Part shown: positions 20,674-30,282 of the stretch, piece by piece
Position numbering within the stretch: the first letter of the stretch is position 1
Layout: each line of letters opens with the position of its first letter
Origin: Streptomyces sp. I6
Lineage (GTDB): Bacteria > Actinomycetota > Actinomycetes > Streptomycetales > Streptomycetaceae
Assembly (NCBI GenBank): GCA_003725745.1
Contig: RHDP01000001.1
Location: 2,325,501 to 2,389,500 of the forward strand
Direction: 5' to 3'
Length of the DNA stretch: 64,000 nt
Made by a program: the position numbers and the translations under genes
Notes under the pieces: generated by a model
What the model was told of the DNA's origin: nothing
Database searches by the model: none
What the model saw: only the letters and a program-made list of their open reading frames with translations

Positions 20674-21547
20674 GACAGTGCCCTCCCCAGCGCTCGTCGG
20701 GCCAGCGCGGCGACCACGCGCCGCAGGTGCAGGACCGCGGGCGGCAGCTGCTCGTCGCCCTCCTGGTCCGGGATGCAGGCGGCCGCCACGTACTCGCCGA
20801 AGGCCGCCAGCGCCTCCGGGGCGAGTCCGCGCTCACCGTCCCAGTCGATCAGCGAGGCGATCCAGCGCTCCGCCTCCAGCGGGCGCAGCGGCATCGGGGC
20901 GATCGCGCCGACCGCGCAGCGCACCCCGCGCCGTGCCGGGTCGAGGACGACGGCGACGGACGCCGTGGCCCGGCCGGGGCCGGTGCGCCCGGTGGCCTTC
21001 AGGAACACCTGCGGGGCGTGCAGGAGCGGTACGCGCACGTAGCCGACGAGTTCGGCGGGGCCGAGCAGTTCGCGGCCGGCGAGCAGATGGGAGACGGGGA
21101 TCTCACGGGCCGCTCCGCCCGGTCCCGCGATCACCAGGTCGGCTTCCAGGGCGGCCAGCACCGGCAGGGTGTCGCCGGTGGGGGCGGCGGTGACGATGTT
21201 GCCCCGAGGGTGCCCGCGTTGCGGATCTGCGGAGGTCCCGCGGCCCGGGCCGCGGCGGCGAGCGCCGGGATGAGTGCGGCGAAGTCGGGTCGGCCCATGC
21301 GGGAGTGGGTGAGTCCGGCACCGAGCAGGGCGTGGCCGTCCTGGTACTGCCAGCCCCGGATCTCGTTGATACGGCCGAGACCGACGAGGCCCGCGGGCCT
21401 GAGCCGGCCCTTGTTGACGGCCGCCATCAGGTCCGTGCCCCCGGCGACCGGCACGGCGGCGGGCATGGCGGTGAGCGCCGCCACGGCCTCGTCGAGCGAG
21501 GCCGGCAGCGTCACGGACTGCGCCGCTTGCGGTGCGTGCGTGGTCAA
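20670..21547 (-). CDS. FAD-binding subunit of molybdenum hydroxylase (frameshifted; probable 1-base loss)
   Basis: About 292 residues after repair. The N-terminus has the PCMH-type FAD fold (PVAGGTDLMAAVNKGRLRPAGLVGL, RNAGTLG). One base is missing in the GCCCC run at 21201-21207, after which NIVTAAPTGDTLPVLAALEADLV and the CO-dehydrogenase flavoprotein C-terminal domain follow. It passes electrons from the Fe-S clusters to NAD+ or another acceptor. It probably starts at TTG 21547 (AAGGGG upstream), because the frame further up has no better candidate. First gene of the three-gene operon. Confidence 0.83.
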
Positions 21548-22007
21548 CCCAGCTGCCCCTTCCCGGTGTCCCGGCTGTCCGTTTGTGTTGCCGTACCGTA
21601 CGTGCTCACAGTCCGGACGTGGCAACTCTGGCACATCTTCCGGGCGGTCCGGCGCTGGGGTCCACGAAGGACGCATCCACCCCAGACCTCCCGGAACAAG
21701 CGAAATGGCCGAATTGCCACGGCATTGCCGTCACAGGCGAATTGCCGGTCGAAGGCACTCCTTGTACGACTTTTTCCCACGGGGTCCACGGTCCCAGGGA
21801 GCCGGATCGGGAACAGCCCGTTGGGGCAGGGCTCACACGTTTGGGGGCGCCCCCTCGATCGGGCGTCCGAGCACAGATGCTCACCTCTACCGCGGCCGCG
21901 CCCCCGGGCGGGCGGCGACCGGCGCCGGATGCGGGCGGCCGGGGCCGGACACGCGTCGCGGCCTCCCGCGATTGATCACGCGAGAGGCCGCGGCCCCCGT
22001 CCGGGGG
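21548..22007. other. 460-bp intergenic region upstream of the hydroxylase operon
   Basis: Noticeably less GC-rich between about 21690 and 21790 (GGCGAATTGCC, TTGTACGACTTTTTCCC). It should hold the leftward promoter of the FAD/Fe-S/Mo operon. No open frame with a ribosome site is convincing and no regulator gene is adjacent. A CCCCC-GTCC-GGGGG mini-hairpin at about 21993-22006 touches the DUF4287 stop. Confidence 0.5.
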
Positions 22008-22229
22008 TCAGGCGCCGTTACTTTCCGCCGTCTTCGGCGAGGGTGTCGCGACGAGCGCGTTGGCGTGGCCGTGGCCCAACCCGTGCTCGGCCTTGAGCCA
22101 GGAGACGAGTTCCCCGTGGCGGGTCAGGGGCGAGGAGCGGATCAGGTCCTTCCACTCGGCTACCGGGCGGCCGTACTTCTGCTCGATCGAGGGGAAGTAG
22201 CTGGCCGGGCCCTTCGGTTGTTCGGTCAT
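22008..22229 (-). CDS. DUF4287 domain protein
   Basis: 73 residues: EQPKGPASYFPSIEQKYGRP, then VAEWKDLIRSSPLTRHGELVSWLKAEHGLGHGHANALV. This is the full-length DUF4287 pattern (SYFPSIEKKYGRPIxEW...GLGHGHANALV), a small helical domain common in actinobacteria. Function not established. ATG 22229 has only a weak GGGAAC upstream. It stands alone between the hydroxylase promoter and a membrane-protein gene. Confidence 0.88.
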   Translation of the reverse strand: MTEQPKGPASYFPSIEQKYGRPVAEWKDLIRSSPLTRHGELVSWLKAEHGLGHGHANALVATPSPKTAESNGA

Positions 22230-22309
22230 GCTGACGTGTTCCCATCCGTTCGCAGTCGGTGGTTCCGGATTGCCGCCCCGCCGAAGCGGCGGGCGGGAAA
22301 GGGGGGTTG

Positions 22310-22981
22310 CTACCGCCTCACCGGCGGTGCCGCCGCCATGAGCCGGGCGGTGACCGCGGTGAGCCAGAGGAGGCCGAGTCCGGCTCCCGCGGTGAAGGCC
22401 AGGACACCGGCGGACGATCCGGCGAAGCCGGCGAGGACCACCGCCGGCGCGACACGGGAGGCGACGGCCCAGTCGCGTCGGCCCTGGGCGGCGAAGTGCC
22501 GGGCGAATACGAGGAATGCGGCACAGAGCGCGAGATAGCCCACCACGCCGCTGAACATATGGACGGCGCCCTGCGTGCTCAGGGAGACGGCCCTGGCCTC
22601 GGGGGCACCGGCGGGGAACCCGGCGCCCGGGTCGGCGGCGAACACCCCGGCGAGCAGGAACGATCCACCGAACACGCCGATCAGCCGCGGAGCCCAGGTG
22701 CCGCCGGGCGTCCCGCGCAGCGCCCGGCTCATTCCGGCCGCGCCGGCAAGCAGCAGGACACCCGTGAGCAGGAAGGCGGTGATCTGGATCCATCCGAGAT
22801 CGCCGAGGCTGAGCTGACTGAGGGCGTTGCGGGTGAAGTCGAAGCCGTCACGGGTGAGGCCCTGAAGCAGACCGGCGCCCAGGAACAGCGGACCGGCCAC
22901 GGCGGCGCCCGACAGCAGGGCCCGGGCCGCGGGCCGGGCCGGTGCGCACGCCGCGATCGGGGCACTGGTGGTCTGGGTCAT
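22310..22981 (-). CDS. DUF998 integral membrane protein
   Basis: 223 residues with six hydrophobic segments, e.g. LLSGAAVAGPLFLGAGLLQGL, ITAFLLTGVLLLAGAAGM, LIGVFGGSFLLAGVFAADPG and VVGYLALCAAFLVFARHF. The DFTRNALSQLSLG loop is characteristic of DUF998. ATG 22981 has a strong AGGAGG site 7 nt upstream. It is divergent from a TetR repressor across three repeated operator-like sequences, so it is almost certainly that repressor's target. Transport or sensory role unknown. Confidence 0.9.
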   Translation of the reverse strand: MTQTTSAPIAACAPARPAARALLSGAAVAGPLFLGAGLLQGLTRDGFDFTRNALSQLSLGDLGWIQITAFLLTGVLLLAGAAGMSRALRGTPGGTWAPRLIGVFGGSFLLAGVFAADPGAGFPAGAPEARAVSLSTQGAVHMFSGVVGYLALCAAFLVFARHFAAQGRRDWAVASRVAPAVVLAGFAGSSAGVLAFTAGAGLGLLWLTAVTARLMAAAPPVRR

Positions 22982-23010
22982 GCGATGTCCTCCTCGACGG
23001 AACCCATGCC

Positions 23011-23083
23011 GGAACTGGACGGTGTGGTACTGAGTGGAACTGGACGGTACAGTACCCACACGGGAACTGGACTGTCCAGTACC
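23011..23083. promoter_or_regulatory. three direct copies of a 21-bp operator between DUF998 and tetR genes
   Basis: GGAACTGGAC starts at 23011, 23036 and 23063, each followed by a GT/GTCC half and AGTACC or a near copy. The third copy contains a perfect dyad ACTGGAC-T-GTCCAGT (23066-23080). The first two are imperfect versions. Start-to-start spacings are 25 and 27 bp. TetR dimers bind such dyads; the array covers the whole divergent promoter region. Confidence 0.8.
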
Positions 23084-23099
23084 GGAGTTGGGAGGCGGC

Positions 23100-23720
23100 A
23101 TGGAAGCAAGCGAGCACGGCCGGTCTGCGCTCAAGCGCCAGGCGATCATGGAAGCCGCGACCAGCGCTTTCCTGGGCAGGGGCTACTCCGGCACCAGCAT
23201 GGACGACATCGCGAGGCTGGCCGCGGTGTCCAAGCAGACCGTCTACAAGCACTTCTCCGACAAGGAGAAGCTGTTCGCCGAGATCGTCCTGGCCACCACC
23301 GACCGGGTCGACGGCATGGTCGATCTGGTGGCCCGCATCCCGGCCGACGCCGACACCCTGGAAGAGAACCTGACCCGTCTCTCCCGCCGATTCCTGGCCG
23401 CGCTCACCGAGCCCCAGGTCCTCCAGCTGCGACGCCTCGTCATCGCCAACGCGGACACCTTCCCCGAACTCGGCGCCGACTGGTACGAGCAGGGCTTCGA
23501 ACGGGTCCTGGCCACCCTCGCGGCCACCTTCGAGCACCTCGCCGACCACGGGCTGCTCCACATCGACGAACCGCTGCTGGCCGCACACCACTTCTCCGGC
23601 CTGCTGCTGTGGATCCCCGTGAACAAGGCCATGTTCCACGGCAGCCCCCAGCACACCGAGGCCGAGCTCGACCACTACGCCACGGCCGGCGTCCGGGCGT
23701 TCCTCGCCGCCTACCGCTGA
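23100..23720 (+). CDS. TetR-family transcriptional repressor
   Basis: 206 residues. The HTH occupies about residues 10-57 (KRQAIMEAATSAFLGRGYSGTSMDDIARLAAVSKQTVYKHFSDKEKLF). The rest is a helical ligand domain of the AefR/TetR_C type (FPELGADWYEQGFERVLATLAATF). ATG 23100 follows GGGAGG. It probably represses itself and the divergent DUF998 gene through the triple operator. Ligand unknown. Confidence 0.95.
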   Translation: MEASEHGRSALKRQAIMEAATSAFLGRGYSGTSMDDIARLAAVSKQTVYKHFSDKEKLFAEIVLATTDRVDGMVDLVARIPADADTLEENLTRLSRRFLAALTEPQVLQLRRLVIANADTFPELGADWYEQGFERVLATLAATFEHLADHGLLHIDEPLLAAHHFSGLLLWIPVNKAMFHGSPQHTEAELDHYATAGVRAFLAAYR

Positions 23721-24048
23721 CCGCCTGCCACTCGCCGCTTCGCCGCGCATCGCTCACCGCTCACCGCCTACGGCTGGCGGCCGTGGGCCGGCTGCACCCC
23801 GGGCCCGACGCACACGGGAGACGCGGCCACCCGGAACCGGAGCCCGGAACCACGTCGTCGCGGCCCGCGGTCGACCGGCCCTCCGCCCTGTCGGCCGGTC
23901 GCCCTGCGGCCGCACCGCGACCCCCACCGGCGCCGCGCGCCCCGACCCGCCCGCGCGCCCGTACTCGTCGACCGGATCCGGCCACGGTGGTCCGGATGCT
24001 CGACGCGCCCGTTCCCACTCCGGACGGTCCCGTCACAAGATCGCAAGC

Positions 24049-24519
24049 ACATACCGGAGCGCCTCGTACGAACTGATCAGCGCTGTGTGGGGTGGGAAGC
24101 CACCGAAGTCAGCGCTGAGGGTGCTCCGCACCCATGTGTGGCGGATCCGGCAGCTGCTGCGCACCGCCGGCGGCGAGACGCTGCCGAGGTCCGTGAGGGA
24201 CGGACACAGCGTCACCCTCGCCGTACCGGTGTCGACGCCCTGCACGCCGCGCAGTTGGCGGCGGCCCTCGCTCGCTCCTGCCGGGCGGGGACCCACGAGG
24301 AGGGTGCGAAACTCCTCGACCAGGCCTGAGCCCCTGTGGTGTGGGGAACCGCCGCCCGAAGTCCCCGGGCCGTTCGCCGACGGTGAGCGGGCACGGCGGC
24401 GCCGTCGCGCCCCCACTCAGACACTCGACGACCGACCACGCGAAACGCTCGGCGGGGAAACCCCGACCGAGCGCCTGCGCGAACTGCTCACGACCTGGTC
24501 AAACCGGCTCCGGCGCTGA
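24049..24519 (+). pseudogene. decayed SARP-type (BTAD) regulator fragment
   Basis: Pieces in several frames match a SARP/AfsR regulator: LISAVWGGKPPKSALRVLRTHVWRIRQLLR (end of the OmpR-like DNA-binding domain), then GVDALHAAQLAAALARSCR and EGAKLLDQA (start of the BTAD domain), then EPLWCGEPPPEVPGPFADGERAR. The N-terminal HTH, the bulk of BTAD and a continuous frame are missing. No start codon with a ribosome site. Flanking sequence from 23721 has no other gene. Confidence 0.6.
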
Positions 24520-24603
24520 GACGACCTCCCGGAAACCACCCGTCCGGGTGGGGCCGTTCCCCAGCCGGAAGGGGCGACCTGGACCGGCTGTCCGGCTGTC
24601 CGG

Positions 24604-24891
24604 CTACTTCTTGTCCTTGCCGCCCTTGTCCTTGTCCCCGCCGGGGCCCATGGACTCGTAGATCTCCTTGCACATCGGGCACACCGGGTACTTCTTCGGG
24701 TCGCGTCCCGGCACCCAGACCTTGCCGCACAGTGCCACCACGGGAGTGCCGTCGAGGGCGCTCGCCATGATCTTGTCCTTCTGGACGTAATGGGCGAAGC
24801 GCTCGTGGTCGCCGTCGCCGTGCGACACCTGGGGTGTCGGCTCCACGAGGGTGCCCGTACCTGCCCCGCGCTCGGGCTCGAGAGTGCTCAT
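24604..24891 (-). CDS. DUF3039 domain protein
   Basis: 95 residues. The conserved block HYVQKDKIMASALDGTPVVALCGKVWVPGRDPKKYPVCPMCKEIYE carries Cys-x(n)-CPMC, a probable zinc site. The C-terminus is Lys/Gly/Asp-rich (GGDKDKGGKDKK). A conserved actinobacterial family of unknown function; I recall it next to yqgE and murA in Streptomyces, as here. ATG 24891 is the start that gives the family N-terminus MSTLEPE. Confidence 0.9.
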   Translation of the reverse strand: MSTLEPERGAGTGTLVEPTPQVSHGDGDHERFAHYVQKDKIMASALDGTPVVALCGKVWVPGRDPKKYPVCPMCKEIYESMGPGGDKDKGGKDKK

Positions 24892-24921
24892 AGGTGCCAA
24901 GGGTACTCAAGCCGCGCGGAT

Positions 24922-25491
24922 TCAGTTCAGCGACGGGTCGTCCGGATAGGTGGCCACCATCGCGAGCTCGCTGCGCTGCCGACGCAGCACGTTCCGCCAC
25001 AGCGACTCGGGCCTCGGGGAGGACACGTCGCCGGGCTCGGACTCCACGACGTACCAGGCGCCCTCGCCCAGCTCGTCCTCCAGCTGGCCGGGACCCCAGC
25101 CCGCGTACCCCGCGAAGATCCGCAGCGAGCCGAGCGAGGAGGCGAGCAGTTCCGGCGGGGCCTCCAGGTCGACGAGGCCGATCGCCCCGTGGACCCTGCG
25201 CCAGCCGAGAGGGCCCTCGTCGCCGGGGATCACGGCGAGGCCGAGCGCCGAGTCCAGGGAGACGGGACCGCCCTGGAAGACCACACCGGGCTCACCGGCC
25301 AGACCGGCCCAGGACTCCAGGATGTCGCCGACGCCGACGGGGGTGGGCCGGTTGAGGACCACACCGAGCGACCCCTCCTCGTCGTGGTCGAGCAGGAGCA
25401 CCACCGCGCGGTCGAAGTTCGGGTCCGCGAGGACCGGAGTGGCGACGAGCAGCCGCCCTGTGAGGGAGGACACCTCGGTCATGGGAGACAT
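24922..25491 (-). CDS. YqgE/AlgH family protein (DUF179)
   Basis: 189 residues. Family features: SLTGRLLVATPVLADPNFDRAVVLLLDHDEEGSLGVVLNRPT at the N-terminus, FQGGPV, and GYAGWGPGQLEDEL near residue 130. Soluble; function unclear despite wide conservation. Two in-frame ATGs (25491 and 25482) are possible, and MTEVSSL at 25482 is the commoner family start. It is divergent from murA across 277 bp that should hold both promoters. Confidence 0.92.
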   Translation of the reverse strand: MSPMTEVSSLTGRLLVATPVLADPNFDRAVVLLLDHDEEGSLGVVLNRPTPVGVGDILESWAGLAGEPGVVFQGGPVSLDSALGLAVIPGDEGPLGWRRVHGAIGLVDLEAPPELLASSLGSLRIFAGYAGWGPGQLEDELGEGAWYVVESEPGDVSSPRPESLWRNVLRRQRSELAMVATYPDDPSLN

Positions 25492-25768
25492 GATCCCGCA
25501 TCTTCGCCCTCCACGGGGAGCGGGCGTCCCGGTCCCGGCCGACGCAGCTCAGGGCGCACCGCTGCAGCCGGAGGGCGCGCCACCGGAACAACCGGATGGT
25601 GACCCTCCGCAAGCATGTCGGAACAGAGTGCATTGTGCCGGATTCATTACACCCGAGGGGTGCCCTTGGCCTTACGGGACGGGGGTAGGAGGGCCTTAAC
25701 CTTTTCTCTGGCCCTGCCCGACCTCCTCCCCGGGGCTCCCTGGGGGGACCCTCCGGAACGCGAGATTC

Positions 25769-27109
25769 ATGACCGGCACAGACGATGTACTGCTTGTCCA
25801 CGGCGGAACCCCGCTGGAGGGCGAGATCCGCGTCCGCGGCGCCAAGAACCTGGTGCCGAAGGCTATGGTCGCCGCGCTGCTCGGCAGCGAGCCGAGCAGG
25901 CTGCGCAACGTGCCCGACATCCGCGACGTGCGGGTGGTACGAGGGCTGCTGCAGCTGCACGGGGTGACGGTGCGGCCGGGCGAGGAGCCCGGCGAACTGG
26001 TGCTCGACCCGACGTATGTCGAGAGCGCGAACGTCGCGGACATCGACGCCCACGCCGGTTCCTCGCGCATCCCGATCCTGTTCTGCGGCCCGCTGCTGCA
26101 CCGGCTCGGGCACGCCTTCATCCCGGGTCTGGGCGGCTGCGACATCGGCGGCCGGCCCATCGACTTCCACTTCGACGTGCTGCGGCAGTTCGGCGCGAAG
26201 ATCGAGAAGCGGGCGGACGGACAGTACCTGGAGGCCCCGCAGCGGCTTCGCGGATGCAGGATCCGGCTGCCGTACCCGTCAGTCGGCTCCACCGAGCAGG
26301 TGCTGCTGACGGCCGTGCTGGCCGAGGGTGTCACCGAGCTGTCGAACGCGGCGGTCGAGCCCGAGATCGAGGACCTGATCTGCGTCCTGCAGAAAATGGG
26401 CGCGATCATTTCCATGGACACCGACCGGACCATCCGGATCACCGGCGTCGACCGCCTCGGCGGCTACACCCACCGGGCGCTGCCGGACCGCCTGGAGGCG
26501 GCCTCCTGGGCGTCGGCGGCGCTGGCGACCGAGGGCAACATCTACGTGCGCGGCGCGCAGCAGCGGTCGATGATGACCTTCCTGAACACCTACCGGAAGG
26601 TCGGCGGCGCCTTCGAGATCGACGACGAGGGCATCCGCTTCTGGCACCCGGGCGGCTCCCTCAACGCGATCGCCCTGGAGACGGACGTGCACCCCGGCTT
26701 CCAGACGGACTGGCAGCAGCCCCTGGTGGTCGCGCTGACGCAGGCGGCAGGCCTGTCGATCGTGCACGAGACGGTGTACGAGTCCCGGCTGGGCTTCACC
26801 TCTGCGCTCAACCAGATGGGTGCGCACATCCAGCTGTACCGGGAGTGCCTGGGCGGCTCGGACTGCCGCTTCGGCCAGCGCAACTTCCTGCACTCGGCCG
26901 TCGTGTCCGGGCCGACGAAGCTCCAGGGCGCGGATCTGGTGATCCCGGACCTGCGAGGCGGCTTCTCGTATCTGATCGCGGCGCTGGCGGCGCAGGGGAC
27001 GTCCCGGGTGCACGGGATCGACCTGATCAACCGCGGCTACGAGAACTTCATGGAGAAGCTCGTGGAGCTCGGCGCCAAGGTCGAGCTGCCGCGGGGCGCG
27101 GTCGTCTGA
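25769..27109 (+). CDS. murA: UDP-N-acetylglucosamine 1-carboxyvinyltransferase
   Basis: First committed enzyme of peptidoglycan synthesis: transfers enolpyruvate from PEP to UDP-GlcNAc. 446 residues, slightly longer than the usual 418-430, with the EPSP-synthase double fold. The N-terminal GAKN is at residues 24-27, and the catalytic loop GLGGCDIGGRPID carries Cys124, the residue alkylated by fosfomycin, so this copy is predicted sensitive. ATG 25769 fits the family N-terminus. It is followed 42 bp later by a very strong terminator, so it is probably monocistronic. Confidence 0.97.
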   Translation: MTGTDDVLLVHGGTPLEGEIRVRGAKNLVPKAMVAALLGSEPSRLRNVPDIRDVRVVRGLLQLHGVTVRPGEEPGELVLDPTYVESANVADIDAHAGSSRIPILFCGPLLHRLGHAFIPGLGGCDIGGRPIDFHFDVLRQFGAKIEKRADGQYLEAPQRLRGCRIRLPYPSVGSTEQVLLTAVLAEGVTELSNAAVEPEIEDLICVLQKMGAIISMDTDRTIRITGVDRLGGYTHRALPDRLEAASWASAALATEGNIYVRGAQQRSMMTFLNTYRKVGGAFEIDDEGIRFWHPGGSLNAIALETDVHPGFQTDWQQPLVVALTQAAGLSIVHETVYESRLGFTSALNQMGAHIQLYRECLGGSDCRFGQRNFLHSAVVSGPTKLQGADLVIPDLRGGFSYLIAALAAQGTSRVHGIDLINRGYENFMEKLVELGAKVELPRGAVV

Positions 27110-27151
27110 CCGCGGTCCCCAGGCCCTCGGAGGGTCCGACCAGCCCGTGCC

Positions 27152-27196
27152 GCCGAGTGCCGGCCCGGCCGCGGGGCGGCCGGGCCGGCACTCGGC
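27152..27196 (+). terminator. murA terminator, 21-bp perfect hairpin
   Basis: Arms 27152-27172 and 27176-27196 are perfectly complementary (outer sequence GCCGAGTGCC) around a GGG loop, starting 42 nt after the murA stop. This is the longest perfect stem I found in the window. Confidence 0.88.
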
Positions 27197-27748
27197 GTTC
27201 TTCCACGGCCCCCGGCACCCGTCCGGGCGAGGTGCGGCCGGGGCGGGCTGACGGCGCTGCTCGGCACGGGCGCCGCCGCGGGCCGCGGGCCGGGCACGCG
27301 GTGAGTACACCCGAGCCGCATCCCGCGAGCCCGAACCGCACCTCGCGGGCACGAACGGCACCCCCGGGGCTGACATTTCCCGGGGCTGGCACCTCCCCGG
27401 GCTGAGCGGCGCGGACCAACCGAGCGGGACGGCAGGTGCGGCCCCGGGCGCCCGATGCGTACGCCCGGGTCAGGCGCTCGCCGCTCGAGCCGTACCGTAC
27501 GGGAACACGGACACGGACACGGACGGACCACCCGAGCGGCAGCGGCGGCCGTCCGCGGAGCCACGGGGCGCCGCGTGGGCGCGGCGCACTCCCCGGGCCC
27601 GGGGCTCCCCGTCGTCCCTGTGCACCCGTGCCCCCTGGAAACCGCCGTGCGCCCACGGGTTCTTTGCACCCGTGAGCGCGGCGCACGGCCGTCGGCGTCC
27701 CGGGAGCGGGAGACCGGCCCCGGGCCCGTACCGCCCCGGAACAGCACA
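27197..27748. other. 550-bp intergenic region, no gene seen
   Basis: Between the murA terminator and the hup terminator. It contains only very GC-rich sequence and short GGACAC and CGGGCAC repeats. Frames crossing it are Arg/Pro/Gly-rich on both strands with no ribosome site. Confidence 0.55.
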
Positions 27749-27782
27749 AGGGCGGCCACCCCCGACGGGAAGTGGCCGCCCT
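27749..27782 (-). terminator. hup terminator
   Basis: AGGGCGGCCAC (27749-27759) pairs with GTGGCCGCCCT (27772-27782), 11 bp with a 12-nt loop, 14 nt beyond the hup stop codon. Confidence 0.85.
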
Positions 27783-27795
27783 CGCTGTCTGGGGC

Positions 27796-28077
27796 TTACT
27801 TGCCCTTCGCGGCTTCCTTGAGCTTGGAGCCCGCGGAGACCTTCACGCTGTAGCCGGCCGGGATCTGGATCGGGTCGCCGGTCTGCGGGTTGCGAGCGGT
27901 GCGAGCGGCACGGTGGGTGCGCTCGAAGGTCAGGAAACCGGGGATGGTGACCTTCTCGTCGCCCTTGGCGACGATCTCGCCGACGACCTCGGCGAAGGCG
28001 GCCAGCACAGCGTCGGCGTCCTTGCGGGTCACCTCGGCACGGTCGGCCAGCGCGGCCACCAGCTCACTGCGGTTCAT
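27796..28077 (-). CDS. hup: HU-family nucleoid protein
   Basis: 93 residues, the standard HU length without the Lys/Ala-rich tail of HupS. Starts MNRSELVAALADRAEVTRKDADAVLAAF. The DNA-binding arm is TFERTHRAARTARNPQTGDPIQIPA (the conserved RxxRNPxTGxxIxIPA signature). ATG 28077 has GGGAG 7 nt upstream. Bends and compacts DNA; monocistronic, with its own terminator. Confidence 0.97.
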   Translation of the reverse strand: MNRSELVAALADRAEVTRKDADAVLAAFAEVVGEIVAKGDEKVTIPGFLTFERTHRAARTARNPQTGDPIQIPAGYSVKVSAGSKLKEAAKGK

Positions 28078-28635
28078 GTTCTTACTCCCGTGTTCTTCTT
28101 GCCTGTGAGGCGTGAGATCGAAGCCGATGCTGCCAGGGCCCTCGGACAGTTCCCCGGACCCGGGTCTGCTGTCAGACCCTCGCGCCCAATTGAGCATCCT
28201 GCCCCCACCAGCGGCGGGAAAGCCAATCCGGCACCCTCCGGAGTCACACGAAAAGCGCCACTGGCTCGTTCCGGTGACGTTCCGTCGACTCCCTGCGGAC
28301 TCCGTGAAGCCGAAACGGCCGGAGGAAGCCCGCCGGAGGTGGGTCCTCCGAAGTCGCGCGGCCCGTCGCGGGCTCATGGTCCGCCACCCTACGGGCGGTC
28401 TTCCGGGCCCGCGACTCGCGACGCGCCGGACTCGGGCCGCGCCGGCGTCCGGCACCGCGCCGTCCCGCCGCCCGCGCGGCGTCCCGGACGGCCCCGGCGA
28501 CCTCCCCCGGCCCCGCGCCCGATGACCCGCGACACCGCGGGCTCGGACCGCGCCGGGCTCGGACCGCGCCCGGTCTCGCGCGGGATGCCCCACCACACCC
28601 CGGGCCCCGCGACTCCCGCCGGGCTCCCGCCGGGC
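28078..28635. other. 558-bp intergenic region between malic enzyme and hup
   Basis: Must contain the hup promoter (leftward), probably in the less GC-rich first 120 bp. The rest is a repeated CGCGCCGGG/CCGGGCCC-rich sequence with no convincing frame. No clear terminator for the malic enzyme gene was found. Confidence 0.5.
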
Positions 28636-30068
28636 TCAGACCACGCCGGCGCCCGACACCGCCGCACCCGCCGCCCGCGCGGCGTCCCGGACGGCCCCGG
28701 CGACCGCGCCCGCGACCTTGTCGTTGAAGACGGACGGGATGATGTAGTTCGGGTTGAGTTCGTCCTCGGTGACGACGTCCGCCAGCGCCGCGGCCGCGGC
28801 GAGCATCATCTCCGTGTTGACCGTGCGGGACTGCGCGTCCAGGAGGCCGCGGAAGACCCCCGGGAAGACCAGCACGTTGTTGATCTGGTTCGGGAAGTCG
28901 CTGCGGCCGGTGGCCACAACTGCCGCGGTCTGCCGGGCGATTGCCGGGTCCACCTCGGGGTCGGGGTTCGCGAGCGCGAAGACGATCGCGTCGTCCGCCA
29001 TCCCCGCGACGTCCTCCGGACCGAGCACGTTCGGGGCGGAGACGCCGATGAACACGTCGGCACCGCGCACCGCCTCCCTCAGCGTGCCGGTGACGCCCTC
29101 GGGGTTGGTGTTGTCCGCGATCCACCGCAGTGCCGAACCGGGCGCGGCGTCCACCAGGTCCTCGCGGCCGGCGTGCACGACGCCGTGGATGTCGGCGACG
29201 ACGGCGTGCTTGACGCCCGCGGCGATGAGGAGTTTCAGGATGGCCGTGCCGGCCGCGCCGGCGCCGGACATGACGACCCGGACGTCCCCGACCTCCTTGC
29301 CCACCACGCGCAGCGCGTTGGTGAGGGCGGCGAGCACGACGATCGCGGTGCCGTGCTGGTCGTCGTGGAAGACGGGGATGTCGAGGGCCTCGCGCAGCCG
29401 TGCCTCGATCTCGAAGCAGCGGGGGCGGAGATGTCCTCCAGGTTGATGCCGGCGAAGCCGGGGGCGATGGCCTTGACGATCTCGACGATGGCGTCGGTGT
29501 CCTGGGTGTCCAGGCAGATCGGCCAGGCGTCGATACCGGCGAAGCGCTTGAAGAGCGCCGCCTTGCCCTCCATGACGGGCAGGGCGGCCTTCGGGCCGAT
29601 GTTGCCGAGGCCGAGGACCGCGGAGCCGTCCGTCACGACCGCGACGGAGTTGCGCTTGATGGTGAGGCGGCGGGCGTCCTCGGGGTTCTCGGCGATCGCC
29701 ATGCAGACGCGCGCCACACCCGGGGTGTAGACCATGGAGAGGTCGTCGCGGTTGCGGATGGGGTGCTTGGACTGCATCTCGATCTTGCCGCCGAGGTGCA
29801 TGAGGAACGTCCGGTCGGACACCTTGCCGAGGGTGACTCCCTCGATGGTGCGCAGCTTCTCGACGATCTCGTCGGCGTGCGTTGTGGAGGTCGCCGCGAT
29901 GGTGACGTCGATCCGGAGCTTCTCGTGCCCGGACGCCGTGACGTCGAGACCGGAGACCGAGCCGCCGGAGGACTCCACCGCCGTGGTGAGCTGCGAGACT
30001 GCGGTTCCGCTCGCGGGCACCTCCAGCCGGACCGTCATCGAGTACGAGACGCTGGGCGCCGTTGCCAT
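28636..30068 (-). CDS. malic enzyme with N-terminal ACT domain (frameshifted; probable 1-base loss)
   Basis: Oxidatively decarboxylates malate to pyruvate. About 477 residues when repaired. An ACT-like domain occupies about residues 5-85 (YSMTVRLEVPASGTAVSQLT), then the malic core: YTPGVARVCMAI, VAVVTDGSAVLGLGNIGPKAALPVMEGKA, GINLEDISAP, then one missing base in the G5 run at 29421-29425, then CFEIEARLREALDIPVFHDDQHGTA (metal/substrate) and the NAD(P) site VVMSGAGAAGTAILKLL. ATG 30068 with GAGGAAC upstream. The ACT domain suggests amino-acid or metabolite control. Confidence 0.9.
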
Positions 30069-30245
30069 GGCCGAGTTCCTCTGCTTTCCCTAGCTTCGTT
30101 GCCGCACCGCCCGGGTGAGGACCGGGCGGGGCCATCCGATGGTCGCACCTACCTGCCGGTAGCAGGTAATACTGGTCGTTTTGGTTTCGGAAAACTCTTT
30201 CCACCATACGAGAAGTTTGGGATGAACAGAAGAACGGACAAACGA

Positions 30246-30282
30246 AAGAGGTCCGCCTCACCCGTGGTGACGCGGACCTCTT
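30246..30282 (-). terminator. helD terminator with T-rich tail
   Basis: AAGAGGTCCGC (30246-30256) pairs with GCGGACCTCTT (30272-30282), and inside it TCACC pairs with GGTGA around CGT, giving 16 bp with one C/C mismatch. On the minus strand the stem is followed by a T-rich stretch (TTTCGTTTGTCC), the nearest thing to a classical intrinsic terminator in the window. It lies about 300 nt beyond the helD stop. Confidence 0.85.

Noticed and set aside
18433-22538. Two very long plus-strand frames (869 and 778 codons) opposite the hydroxylase operon
   Set aside because: They are antisense to a clear operon, have Arg/Gly/Pro-rich repetitive composition and no ribosome sites; long frames are expected opposite GC-rich genes.
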